From NCBI GenBank assembly GCA_045617625.1, contig JAZLJA010000040.1, positions 1-64,000 on the forward strand: a stretch of 64,000 nt of DNA. The letters are read 5' to 3'. The translations under genes were made by a program, and so were the position numbers. Below the pieces are notes generated by a model. The model searched no databases. It was not told where the DNA came from and saw nothing but the letters and a program-made list of their open reading frames with translations. Shown here in pieces: positions 8,941 through 18,100 of the stretch. This DNA is from Firm-04 sp045617625 (GTDB taxonomy: Bacteria > Bacillota > Clostridia > Oscillospirales > Ruminococcaceae). Position 1 is the first letter of the stretch. Every line of letters begins with the position of its first letter.

Positions 8941-11007
8941 TTATGTATTAATGTGTGCAATTCTACGAAGCATGAGAGTAATATCCGAAGCGGAAAGTTT
9001 GCCGTCGCCGTCCATGTCGCACTGATCCATCCCTTTCTGCGACACGGGCACGGTGGTGTCGTTTGCGGTCACGCGGGCGAGCAGGATCGCATCGGAAACA
9101 GTCAGCTTGCCGTCCTCATTGATGTCGCCCGACTTGGACGGTGCCGCATAGGACGCTGCCGCATAATGCCACTTGTTGTCTTGGAAGATTTCATTGCCCA
9201 CAGTGACACAGCTGATGGAATCGGAGTATTTTTGGAACAATGCGAGCATCTGTTTCATCGACTTATCGACACTCGACGCGGTTTCAGAACTCGACTGAAT
9301 GTAAAGATGCGTGATTTGAATATCAAGCCCTGTGCGGAGGATCGGGGCGAGTGTTTCTTCAAATGCGTTCAGATTGGAAAGGATATTTTCATGGTAATAA
9401 GCTTCGACCGCAATGCCGTCGATCAGATTTTGCGCTTTCAGCGTCTTGGACGTTTCGATGAGTGCTGTCTGCAAGTCGAAGATGTCCATGATGTCAGAAT
9501 CTTCCAGATACAGCTTGCATCCTTTCGGTGCATATTTTCTCGCATAGGTGAAAGCGTTCGTGATCATCACGGTTTCATCCTGATAGATCTTCTCCCAATC
9601 GGTAATGTCTGATGCATGAAAATCAAACACGCCTGAGCAGACGATGTAAGAATCGAGTTTCAGCTTCGGGAACTGCTTGCTGATTGCAGCGAAGGTGTTT
9701 TTGATCAGGCTCTCCATGCGCTGATTCATCACTTCCTGCGAGACAGTCTTGCCGGACTCATCGAAGTTTTCGCGGAAGAACCAGATGGGGGTATTATAGA
9801 AACTGATGAATGCTCCGCCCGTGACAGGGATTTCATTTTCCTCACAGAACTTCAGCAGGGGAGCAGCGGCATTCAGAGACACAGCGACCTCGGTGTTGCT
9901 GCCGCCGTCTTTGCACGCTTCCTGATCCAGCAGCATATCCGGATACAGCACCCCATTGCAGACCACGCGGTTATAGTTGGTCAGATCCGCATCTTTGGCA
10001 TCGCTGATCTGCTGTCCGCATTCAAAGGAATCTGCAAAGGCATCTTTCATGCCATAGGCTTTTTTGCCGGTGTTCGTTGTCACGACGGTCGTGGTTTCCA
10101 CAGTTGTTGATTCAAAAGCTGTGGTTATTTCGGTGGTCGTTTCTTCCGTGGTCGTTTCTGCGGCAGTGATTTCCGTGGTGGTTTCTTCCGCAGTCGTTTC
10201 AGAGGTGGTCACTTCTGTAGTTGTTGTTTCAACGGGGGTATCTGTTTTCTGAAGTTTCCCGTCAAGGCAATCACAGTCTGTCAGATTCAACGTGCCGTCC
10301 GTATCATATCCTGCAACGCAGAATCCGATGTCGTACAACCTGCCGCTGAAATCGAGCCCAAGTGTTTGCCATTCGTCAAAATGCGCCGAGGCAGAGATGT
10401 GATTGGATACTGACGAGGCACCGCTTTCGTTGCCAAGATTGGACGAACGCACGCTCCAGTATCTCACAAAGGTCTCATACCCATGAATCGATGGCTGTTC
10501 TTCGCAGATCTCCTTTGAGACGTCATATTTCACACCGTCGATCTCAATCGTGCCGATCGGTTCGGCAGTTTCCGCGTCAGCGACAGGGGGTTCGCCCCAC
10601 CAGCCATCGATAATATAAAACTCAGCGGTCTTATAATCACCTGTGCAGTTTTCAAGCCAGCCGTTCAGACCGTAATAACCGTCACCTTTTGTCGGTTCGA
10701 GATCCATGGCATATTCCCAGTCACAAGCCGCGTATTCTTTGTAGGTATGCTCGCTCTTGAGCGTAAGCGCGAGAAGCACCCAGAATTCCGGAATGTCTTT
10801 CCATTCACAGGTGAAATCGCCGTTCTTTTGTTCTTCATACGAAAAATCACCCGCGGTATTCTGATACCAGATGGTGGCGTCGAATTTTCCGTCCGCGGTT
10901 GTGAATTTTTCCGAGAAGTCACTTGCAGTTGCAGTCAGCAGTGACACGGGGAGCGACGCGGCGGTGATCGCAGCCGCACTGAGGATGCTCCAGAGCTTGT
11001 GTTTCAT
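8941..11007 (-). CDS. Dockerin-bearing GH11 + GH10 xylanase-fold protein, catalytic residues degenerate
   Basis: A 688-residue protein. The start at 11007 has GGAGG 8 bases upstream and a signal peptide follows (1-29). A GH11 fold spans about 30-250: the nucleophile Glu129 (AEFYIIDGWW) is kept, but the usual acid/base Glu of the VEGYQSSG motif is Ala232 (CVAGYDTDG; codon GCA at 10312-10314). A Thr/Glu-rich linker follows (260-312), then a GH10-like domain (about 315-615). There the DVVNEA motif reads IVCSGV (Glu to Gly459) and QITELDI reads QITHLYI (Glu to His567); the GHTLVW and HLD-region residues are also lost. A dockerin ends the protein (626-688). It is probably a weak or non-catalytic xylan-binding component rather than a bifunctional xylanase. 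Confidence 0.85.
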   Translation of the reverse strand: MKHKLWSILSAAAITAASLPVSLLTATASDFSEKFTTADGKFDATIWYQNTAGDFSYEEQKNGDFTCEWKDIPEFWVLLALTLKSEHTYKEYAACDWEYAMDLEPTKGDGYYGLNGWLENCTGDYKTAEFYIIDGWWGEPPVADAETAEPIGTIEIDGVKYDVSKEICEEQPSIHGYETFVRYWSVRSSNLGNESGASSVSNHISASAHFDEWQTLGLDFSGRLYDIGFCVAGYDTDGTLNLTDCDCLDGKLQKTDTPVETTTTEVTTSETTAEETTTEITAAETTTEETTTEITTAFESTTVETTTVVTTNTGKKAYGMKDAFADSFECGQQISDAKDADLTNYNRVVCNGVLYPDMLLDQEACKDGGSNTEVAVSLNAAAPLLKFCEENEIPVTGGAFISFYNTPIWFFRENFDESGKTVSQEVMNQRMESLIKNTFAAISKQFPKLKLDSYIVCSGVFDFHASDITDWEKIYQDETVMITNAFTYARKYAPKGCKLYLEDSDIMDIFDLQTALIETSKTLKAQNLIDGIAVEAYYHENILSNLNAFEETLAPILRTGLDIQITHLYIQSSSETASSVDKSMKQMLALFQKYSDSISCVTVGNEIFQDNKWHYAAASYAAPSKSGDINEDGKLTVSDAILLARVTANDTTVPVSQKGMDQCDMDGDGKLSASDITLMLRRIAHINT
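10068..10240 (-). repeat. Thr/Glu-rich linker repeat
   Basis: Degenerate repeats of a TTTE / ETTAEETTTE pattern encode residues about 260-312 of the GH11-GH10 protein, separating the two glycosidase folds. Confidence 0.7.
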
Positions 11008-11169
11008 AAATACCCTCCTTGAATCATTTTCCAATTATGTTGACCATCCACTCTAGAATATATATTTAATATATTCTTGCACAAATTTATCATATTTTCG
11101 ATGCAAATGCAAGCAATATATTGCGAATTCATCTGGTGACTTATCGTTTATTGCGCAATGCCCGCATGA

Positions 11170-11198
11170 TTGACAAATCTACACAAATATGCTATACT
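11170..11198 (+). promoter_or_regulatory. Sigma-A promoter
   Basis: TTGACA (11170-11175), a 17-base spacer, TATACT (11193-11198), about 75 bases before the start at 11276. The rest of 11041-11165 is AT-rich and presumably holds the divergent promoter of the GH11-GH10 gene, which I could not place. Confidence 0.8.
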
Positions 11199-11275
11199 GA
11201 ACTTGCCTGCATATCACAGGCATCTGTATAATCACGGAAAATCCGAAGATTTTCATTCAAAAGGAGGGGGCAGCA

Positions 11276-12124
11276 ATGCCGAATATCATTTCATTTGATG
11301 CAAGAAAATTTCAGGCGGATGACAGCATCCCGCAGAACGAGGCGACCCGTCTCATCGTCACACAGCTTGGGAAAACCACGGAGCTGTTTGAACTCGACGG
11401 AACCGCTTGCGATACCGCACAAATTGTGTGCAAACCGGAACTGCTCCCAAATGAGGATTATCTGTTTCAGTTTGCCGTCACGCACGGCTTCAACGACACA
11501 AACAGCGAAATCTGCCGCTGCATCGTCGTTTATGACGGAAAATGGGATGAACGCTGCGAATATGACCTTGCCAGAAGCCGTTTTCAGCCGCTTGTCAGCA
11601 AACGCATCTGGGACGGCGGTTTGCTGCGGGTGTTCCAGATCCCGATCAAAACCGCAGAAAACACCGATGTGCAGATTCTTCTGCTTTCGCGCCGCTGCAT
11701 CACAAGGGTCTATCCGCCGTATGCGCTCACCGATTATGCTTCGCTGCCTGACATGACCTATCAGCAGTGGACGGAGCAAAGCAAAGCACCGACGCCCAAG
11801 CCTGCAGCATCTGCGCCGCAAAAGCCTGAGAATCCTGTGGATGCCCTGATGCAAAAGCTTGACCGCCTCACAGCACCTGTCATGCCGCAGAACAATCAGG
11901 CGGCGGCACCTGCGCAGAATCAGGAGCAGCAGGATGAGGCGCTCGCAAACTATGTGCAGGAATATATGACGACACACGCAGTGGAAATGAACGTACCTGA
12001 CGCGATGAAAACATTCAATATCACCGAGCGGCAGGCGACCAAATGTATGCGCATTTTGTTTGAGCGGAATGTTCTGAAATATGACCTTGACACGCGGAAA
12101 TACAAAATCATTGCAAAGAAATAA
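11276..12124 (+). CDS. Hypothetical protein with C-terminal winged-helix-like segment
   Basis: A 282-residue protein, start preceded by AGGAGGGGG and a consensus promoter. Residues 1-160 form a mixed alpha/beta region with no motif I recognise. Residues about 165-215 are Pro/Ala/Gln-rich (APTPKPAASAPQKP, NNQAAAPAQNQEQQDE) and look like a flexible linker. The last 65 residues (MKTFNITERQATKCMRILFE, then RNVLKYDLDTRKYKII) resemble a small helix-turn-helix. There is no signal peptide. A cytoplasmic regulatory or adaptor role is a guess. It is monocistronic with its own hairpin. Confidence 0.7.
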   Translation: MPNIISFDARKFQADDSIPQNEATRLIVTQLGKTTELFELDGTACDTAQIVCKPELLPNEDYLFQFAVTHGFNDTNSEICRCIVVYDGKWDERCEYDLARSRFQPLVSKRIWDGGLLRVFQIPIKTAENTDVQILLLSRRCITRVYPPYALTDYASLPDMTYQQWTEQSKAPTPKPAASAPQKPENPVDALMQKLDRLTAPVMPQNNQAAAPAQNQEQQDEALANYVQEYMTTHAVEMNVPDAMKTFNITERQATKCMRILFERNVLKYDLDTRKYKIIAKK

Positions 12125-12128
12125 TCAA

Positions 12129-12170
12129 ATCGCAGCAGCACCGTAAAAAGTGCTGCGGCGATTTCTATTT
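12129..12170 (+). terminator. Terminator hairpin after the hypothetical gene; copy of the 8901 hairpin
   Basis: A 13-base stem with one mismatch (12129-12141 with 12150-12162) is followed by TTTCTATTT, starting four bases after the stop at 12124. Confidence 0.65.
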
Positions 12171-12404
12171 CGTATAGTTTGAATAGGGCGAATAAGTGGA
12201 TGAGGAGTCTTCGTCATAGGCACAGAAATCGCAGATGTAGTATTCTTCGCCCGTCGGAACCTTGAAGTAGTAGAATACGACCTTGGAATCGTATGAAGTC
12301 GGATATTCCGAGCCGAGAATCTTGACCACGCGGCCGAGAAGCAATCCTGTGTCACGGAAAGTGCCTTTGGTGTTTGCGATGACCTTTTCTTTCAGGCATT
12401 CCAT
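12165..12404 (-). pseudogene. Short open frame downstream of, and in frame with, the sortase gene
   Basis: 79 codons from ATG at 12404, ending in a Ser/Tyr-rich tail (DSSSTYSPYSNYTK) after a Cys-x2-Cys (YYICDFCAY). No ribosome site precedes the ATG. The frame stays open upstream to the sortase stop at 12462 and still reads like coding sequence (TVFGSLPSSSDTF). It may be the 3' fragment of a lost gene. A translated small protein is the alternative. Function unknown. Confidence 0.35.
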
Positions 12405-12461
12405 GAAGGTATCGGACGAGGAGGGGAGACTGCCGAATACAGTGTGAGGCGTTTTTGAGAT

Positions 12462-13298
12462 TCAGTTGGATTTTTTGCGTGCTCTCAGATCTGCGCGAAT
12501 GCTGCTGATGATGAGCATCAGGAGCAGAAGCAGCAGCATGGGGATCGCCACCACAAGTGCGACAAGCAGCGTCGAAACGGAGAATGCCTCGTTGGAAATG
12601 TAGATGGTGCGTTCTTCGGGGGTTTCGATGCGTGTGCCGCGCACCAGCAGACGGTGTGTGTTGATGCCGTATGGTGTGCAGGTGAAGAGCGTGCAGTAGT
12701 CTTTGCCGGGGCAGAGCTGCAAATCATCGACTTCATTGGGCAAAACGGTTTTGATTTGGTCAACCTGATAGGTATAAATTTCGTTCAGGACCGTGATGTA
12801 GAAAATGTCACCGATTTCAAGTTTGTCCAGATCCGAAAAAAGCTTGGCACTTGGCAATCCGCGGTGTCCCGAAATGACACAGTGGGTGTTGATCCCGCCG
12901 ACAGGCAGGCTGGAGCCTTCCAGATGTCCTGCGCCGACTTGCAGCACAGTTTCGTCAACGGTGTGATAAATCGGGAGTTCAACCTTGATCTTGTCGATGG
13001 AGATATAGCCCATGACGCCGGAAATCGTGGTGTTGAGTGCATCCATATATCCTTCGATACGTTTGGGGTGATAAAAAGCACTTTCTGTTTTTGCGAGTCT
13101 GTCGTTATATTGTCTCGCCGCACGGAGATATTCCTCGTTTTGCAGGGTTGAAAGATTGTTGACGGTTTCGTTATAGGATTCGATGATGTGCGTTTGTGTT
13201 TTGGAGTTGACGTATTCGCTGATGGTGGGATAAAGCAGCAGCCCCACGCCAATCAAAAATGCGGCAACAAGCATGAAATTGAGAAGATATCGTTTCAT
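12462..13298 (-). CDS. Class C (pilin-polymerising) sortase, last gene of the pilus locus
   Basis: A 278-residue protein with AAGGAG upstream of the ATG at 13298. An N-terminal membrane helix and a C-terminal helix followed by a basic tail (RADLRARKKSN) frame the catalytic domain, as in class C sortases. The catalytic His (VISGHRGLPS), Cys (LFTCTPYG) and Arg (HRLLVRG) are all present. It is expected to join pilin subunits through their sorting signals. It lies 73 bases after the LPVTGG pilin gene, separated by a terminator-like hairpin that would lower sortase expression relative to pilin. Confidence 0.9.
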   Translation of the reverse strand: MKRYLLNFMLVAAFLIGVGLLLYPTISEYVNSKTQTHIIESYNETVNNLSTLQNEEYLRAARQYNDRLAKTESAFYHPKRIEGYMDALNTTISGVMGYISIDKIKVELPIYHTVDETVLQVGAGHLEGSSLPVGGINTHCVISGHRGLPSAKLFSDLDKLEIGDIFYITVLNEIYTYQVDQIKTVLPNEVDDLQLCPGKDYCTLFTCTPYGINTHRLLVRGTRIETPEERTIYISNEAFSVSTLLVALVVAIPMLLLLLLMLIISSIRADLRARKKSN

Positions 13299-13315
13299 GG
13301 GCGGCTCCTTATCGG

Positions 13316-13356
13316 AAAAATGGATGCAGTGGGAGAAACGGATTCTCCCACTGCAT
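13316..13356 (-). terminator. Attenuating terminator between pilin and sortase
   Basis: Minus strand: a 14-base perfect stem (13343-13356 with 13324-13337) is followed by CCATTTTT. Partial read-through would give abundant pilin and scarce sortase. Confidence 0.75.
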
Positions 13357-13371
13357 GAAGTTCAAAACGGA

Positions 13372-15096
13372 TTATTTTGCGAGAGCCATTCTCTTTTTGG
13401 TGACGAACAGCACTGCAGAACCGGTGACGAGCAGAGTGCCGAGGATGTAGAGAAGCTTGGTGCCGTTGCCGCCCGTTACGGGGAGAACGGTTCCTTCGCT
13501 GTTGGCGACTTCAAAGGTGATTATGCCGGTGCCGTCCTCAATGCTCGGAGTGATGGTTGCGGTGCCTTCTGTTACGGTTGCGGTCCATTTGGTGCCATCA
13601 CACGCAAGTTCAACGGAGATGTCGTTCTTCAGCAGGTTGTATCCTTCAGGTGCTTTTACCTCGCTGATGGTGTATGTGCCTGCGCTGAGACCTGTATAGG
13701 TTACAAGACCGTCAGTGCCCGAAACTTGGAACGTTTTGACAGCATCGAGAGCCTCCGTGCTTGGATGCTGAATATACTTTTGTTCGCTGACATACAGACT
13801 CAAGGTCGAGGTGGTGGGAGCAGTGGAAGTGAATTCGCCTGTTTTCAGCTGATAGTATGCAGTTACACCGGTTGCGACAGAATCAACTGGTTCGTAGTAG
13901 TTGTCGTCAGTGCCCTGAATTACTGAGATGTTGCTGCCGTTGAGCAGGAACGATGCGCCTTCCAGCACTTTGGTGTTGTCTTCGCTGTCAACCTTTTTGA
14001 TTACGATTTCTGCTACATAAGTTGTGGTGGTATCAGGAGGGGTATTGCCCTTACTGGAGGTATTGGTGGGGTCATTGGAATATGTAAGGGTTGCAGTGTT
14101 CGTGTTGCCATTCATGGTCAAATCAGCTTCCGCGTTGACGGTTGCTGCATATTTGATCACAATGGATTCACCTGCCTTGGACTGCTTTTCAATGAAATTG
14201 TTGAATGTGATGACGAGTTCGGTTCCATCAGTTGTTGTTGTGGACGAAACCACATAGTCTTTTGTATTGCCTGCTTCGAGAGTGGTGTCGCCGATGCTAA
14301 TCACCATGTTTTCGTTGTAGGTCAGACCTTTGCTCAGGATATCCGTGATTTCAAAGGTGTAAGATGTGTAGCCTGTCATATCAGGAACTTCGGATGTAAT
14401 AACGAAGGGAATCACGTCGCCGATGCAAGCGGTGTTGGTCTTGGTACCATTCGTTGTGCCGTTAGCGATGTATTTGTCAATGCCGGGGAGAACCACCTTC
14501 GGGTCAACGGTGACATCGCCGAGCACCTGCACGATATAACGCGAACGGCTTGCGGACGCGAGATCAGAAGCAGATGTGGTGTCTTTTACGAGGTAATAGC
14601 CGGGGTTGAGTTCGTCGATGATGTAGTTGCCCTCGGTATCTTTCTCGCCCGACTTGCCGGTGTCAGTGAGATTGTCAGCGACGATTGCTGCAAACTTCAC
14701 CATCATCTCGTCCGTGAACGTGGATTCTTTCATGACGAGTGCAACGTCTTCAGCGGTTGAGGCCGATGCAAACAAATTCTTGGTGGTGCCTGCGGCGTCT
14801 GTGACGTTAAAATCGTCGCTGGCTTTGATTGCAGTCAGCAGCGGAGTGGAATCGACATCATCGCCCCATTTGATGTTGGAAAGTTTGCCGACATCGGTTG
14901 CACTTGCGCCTGCGAGATAATCGCCCTTGAAGATCTGGTATGCCTCATAGGTGTGGTCAATGCCGTCTTCCGTGGGGTTGATGGTGATCGAATAAGTCGG
15001 ATCAGCGGCATACGCGGAGATCGCGCCTGCAACGCCGATGGTTGCTGCCATAACGCCCGAGAGCATTACGGACAATATACGTTTGAATTTTTTCAT
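13372..15096 (-). CDS. Backbone pilin with LPVTGG sorting signal
   Basis: A 574-residue secreted subunit with GGAGG 8 bases before the start. Signal peptide 1-30 (ending AISAYA). Residues about 35-200 form an N-terminal fimbrial domain ending in VLGDVTVDPK, whose Lys200 fits the sortase-linked pilin-motif lysine. A central isopeptide-type domain follows (about 205-350), and a Cna_B-like C-terminal domain has the E-box-type motif TISEVKAPEGYN. LPVTGG is at 538-543, then a membrane helix and KKRMALAK. It is followed by its class C sortase and shares architecture with the second backbone pilin at 22177. Confidence 0.88.
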   Translation of the reverse strand: MKKFKRILSVMLSGVMAATIGVAGAISAYAADPTYSITINPTEDGIDHTYEAYQIFKGDYLAGASATDVGKLSNIKWGDDVDSTPLLTAIKASDDFNVTDAAGTTKNLFASASTAEDVALVMKESTFTDEMMVKFAAIVADNLTDTGKSGEKDTEGNYIIDELNPGYYLVKDTTSASDLASASRSRYIVQVLGDVTVDPKVVLPGIDKYIANGTTNGTKTNTACIGDVIPFVITSEVPDMTGYTSYTFEITDILSKGLTYNENMVISIGDTTLEAGNTKDYVVSSTTTTDGTELVITFNNFIEKQSKAGESIVIKYAATVNAEADLTMNGNTNTATLTYSNDPTNTSSKGNTPPDTTTTYVAEIVIKKVDSEDNTKVLEGASFLLNGSNISVIQGTDDNYYEPVDSVATGVTAYYQLKTGEFTSTAPTTSTLSLYVSEQKYIQHPSTEALDAVKTFQVSGTDGLVTYTGLSAGTYTISEVKAPEGYNLLKNDISVELACDGTKWTATVTEGTATITPSIEDGTGIITFEVANSEGTVLPVTGGNGTKLLYILGTLLVTGSAVLFVTKKRMALAK

Positions 15097-15154
15097 AGTG
15101 ATATCCTCCGGTTATATGATTGTATGGGTCGGTGTACATCGTTGGGAAACGAGG

Positions 15155-18100
15155 TTATGTGATGTTGGACCTCCTTTCCCGTTTGCTGATGAGCGCGCCG
15201 CTCAACAGGCTTGCGAGAAGCAGGAACACTCCTGCGAGATAAATACGAGCTGTGCCGCTGCCGCCCGTGTGGGGGAGCGCATAGGCATTGTATTTGTTTT
15301 GAACGGTGATGGGGTTGTCTTCCGTGTTGGTGGAAACGTTGTTGCCTTTGATCGTTGTGACGAAGCCGTCAAGTTGTGTGATTTCTTTCACGTAGTAGGT
15401 ATATTCGATACCGGGTGTCTGATTCAGATCTTCCGTATCCCAAAAATATGTCCAGTCGTCAGAAGCGGTCAGTTTGACTTCATCAAACTTCACGTCCTTG
15501 GGAGTTCCGGCGTCTTTTGGCATACTTGCATCTTTGATATCTGCGTAAATGTGATAGTCGGGGACAATTTGACCTGATGTGGGGTCAACCTTCATGTTTG
15601 TCCCTTTCTTGGCAATCACAAATTCGTCAACGAAGAAATTGCCTGTTCCTGATCCTGTTTCCACATAGACGCTGATATTTGATGCGCCAAGCGGGATTTT
15701 GAATTCGGGATTGGAAAGGATTGACCATCCGTTTGTTGTTGTCGGTGCGGTTGTACTCTCAGGAGGAGAAATTCTGTCATACTGTGTAGTACCGCTTGCA
15801 TCGTTGTATTGCATTGAAAGCTGGAGCGGCATAGCGGTGGACTCACACCTTGCATAGGTGAGGAATGAGTAGGTTTCGCCGGGAATGTACTTGGTGGTAT
15901 CTATTGCATAGGAAACACCGTCCCAGTTTGCAGTTCTGTTTGTGACTTTCAGCGAGTGCCCAGATGCATAGACTGTGTTGTAACCGTAACCCAGGGTTGC
16001 ACTTCCGCTTCTTCCTGACCACTCTTTCTCGCGTGTGGGGTTGTTATTTGAATCGGTGAACGTAGAGTGTGCAAGAATGGAATTAGAGGGAATTGCGGGA
16101 TACGTGATCACCACTTCTGCATTCTGTTTGATACCGGTCACATCGAAGAAGCCGTCGGTTTCGGAGCAGGAGCAGTTTGTTGCGGTGATCGACGTTGCTG
16201 CCAGATTATTCTGACCGTCCACAGAAAACTCCATTGTGCCGCCGAGATGCACCTTGTCGGTCTCCCATTGGTCAATGACGTTGCCGCCGGAATCCTTTAC
16301 AGTGACTTTCAGCGTGGTGGTATCAGTTGTGTCATATTCGGTGTATTTTCTCCACAGCTGAATAGTAACATCTTCATTTGGCGGATCCGTCATCTCGTTG
16401 CCGTATTCATCGAGCCAGACTTTTTCGACATGAATGCCGGCTTCATCGGCGGGCGTGTTGACGATCGAGTAAACCGTGTTGCCGTTTGCATCTGTGGTGG
16501 GGTCAGGATAACTTGCGACGTATCCGTCAGGCACACCGTATTCTTCGACGCTGTATTCGTACTCGTGACCATAGTATTTCGTCGCGATGTTCTCGAAAAG
16601 CATCGTCCAGTTATTGGAGCTGTTGAGCGAGAAGTTACGTGTGTGATTGATCGTAACGTAAGCCTTTTTGTCATTGTCGGTCAGATCGGTGCGAACAATA
16701 CGGAACCGAATTTCGTCATGGGAGGTTTTGGTGTCTTCCCAGACCTTTTTGACGTAGAATTTTGTGAGCTCCTCATGCACGTTGTTGACCCAGCTCAGAT
16801 CGGCGTCGGTTTCAGGCAGAAACTTCGGCAGCTGTTCGCGTGAAAGACCTCCCGGTTCATTTTCAATCGGGGCTGCGCCGTTGATCGTGATGCTCTCGAA
16901 CACTTCAGGGTCAACACCGACTTCCTCGATGTAGTATTCGGTATCGGGTGTGAGGAAGTTCACGGTGATGGTTTGCCCTGCTTTGAGTTGGAGCAATCCG
17001 TCGGTATCTTTGGTGTTTGTTTTTGTGTCGTTGACGTAATAGACACCTTGATATTCGCTGTAACCTGTTTGGGAGTTGGGATCCTCGTACCAAAGGCGGA
17101 AGAAGTAATCGTTGTCTGCGATTTTCGATGTTTTGGAAACGCCCGTGCCGATTTCCTTGGAAAGCGTGACAGGTTTCACGGCAGGCAGATTGAAATTGAC
17201 AAACAGGTTTGAAAAGTTACTTCCGCGTTCGAGATAGAACACTTTGATGTCATGTGGTTCGCCGTTGTTGCTGTTCCAATCAGCGCCAAGCACGGTGGCG
17301 AGAGGCTCCTTGATCCACTTTTTCCCTTCCGGTCCGGGATCTCCCAAAAGTTCGTCTTCTGTCAGAACGTAAGGAGTGGGGATACCATCAATGATATTGT
17401 CTCCACCCGTGAAGTTGATCTTGCCTGCAGCTCTTTCGTGAATGCCGCCAACGTCAAGAACAAGTTTTCCGTCGATGAAAACCCACATGTCATCGTCGCC
17501 TGAGTATTCAAAGATAATGTCATCCGTGCCTTCCAAGTGATTCTGGGGGATGAAGAACTGTGTCTCAAGCTTCATGCCGAAGTGGTGGTCATAATATGGG
17601 TTGTTGCCCCAGTGAACATCAGTGTTGATAGGATCACCATTCGCTTTAAACGGATAATTAAACGGGAAGAATCCAACCGATCTTTTTTCGCCGAAATCAT
17701 CCACTTCAGGATTTCCGTTAGCCTCTGCGTAAAATGTATGGTCATAGACCTCAAAGTTGTTATTATTTATATTTAGATATGCGTAGTTTTTGTCACTGTC
17801 ATAGGTGTAGTAGCCATTTTCATCCAGTGTAAAAAGATAACTGACATCGGTATATACTTCTTTATAGCCATTTGCGATTTCTGTTTCATCAAACAGAATT
17901 TTCAAATCGCTTCCGCGGGTTGAAGCTGCAATGACAGGATAGCCCTCCGAAGAAAGTGTTTTTTTGACAATGCCCTGAACAGGTCTGTTGCCGGTGATGT
18001 ACGAACTTTCATTATAGTCACCTGAATAGTTGTTCAGATCTGCGTGCGGAGGATTATCATGAATTTCACTGTCAGGCGTACTATAAGAGATGAAATAAAG

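Noticed and set aside
10068..10240. Repeats that might suggest a CRISPR or tandem-repeat locus
   Set aside because: They are in frame and encode a Thr/Glu linker inside one protein; there are no regular spacers.
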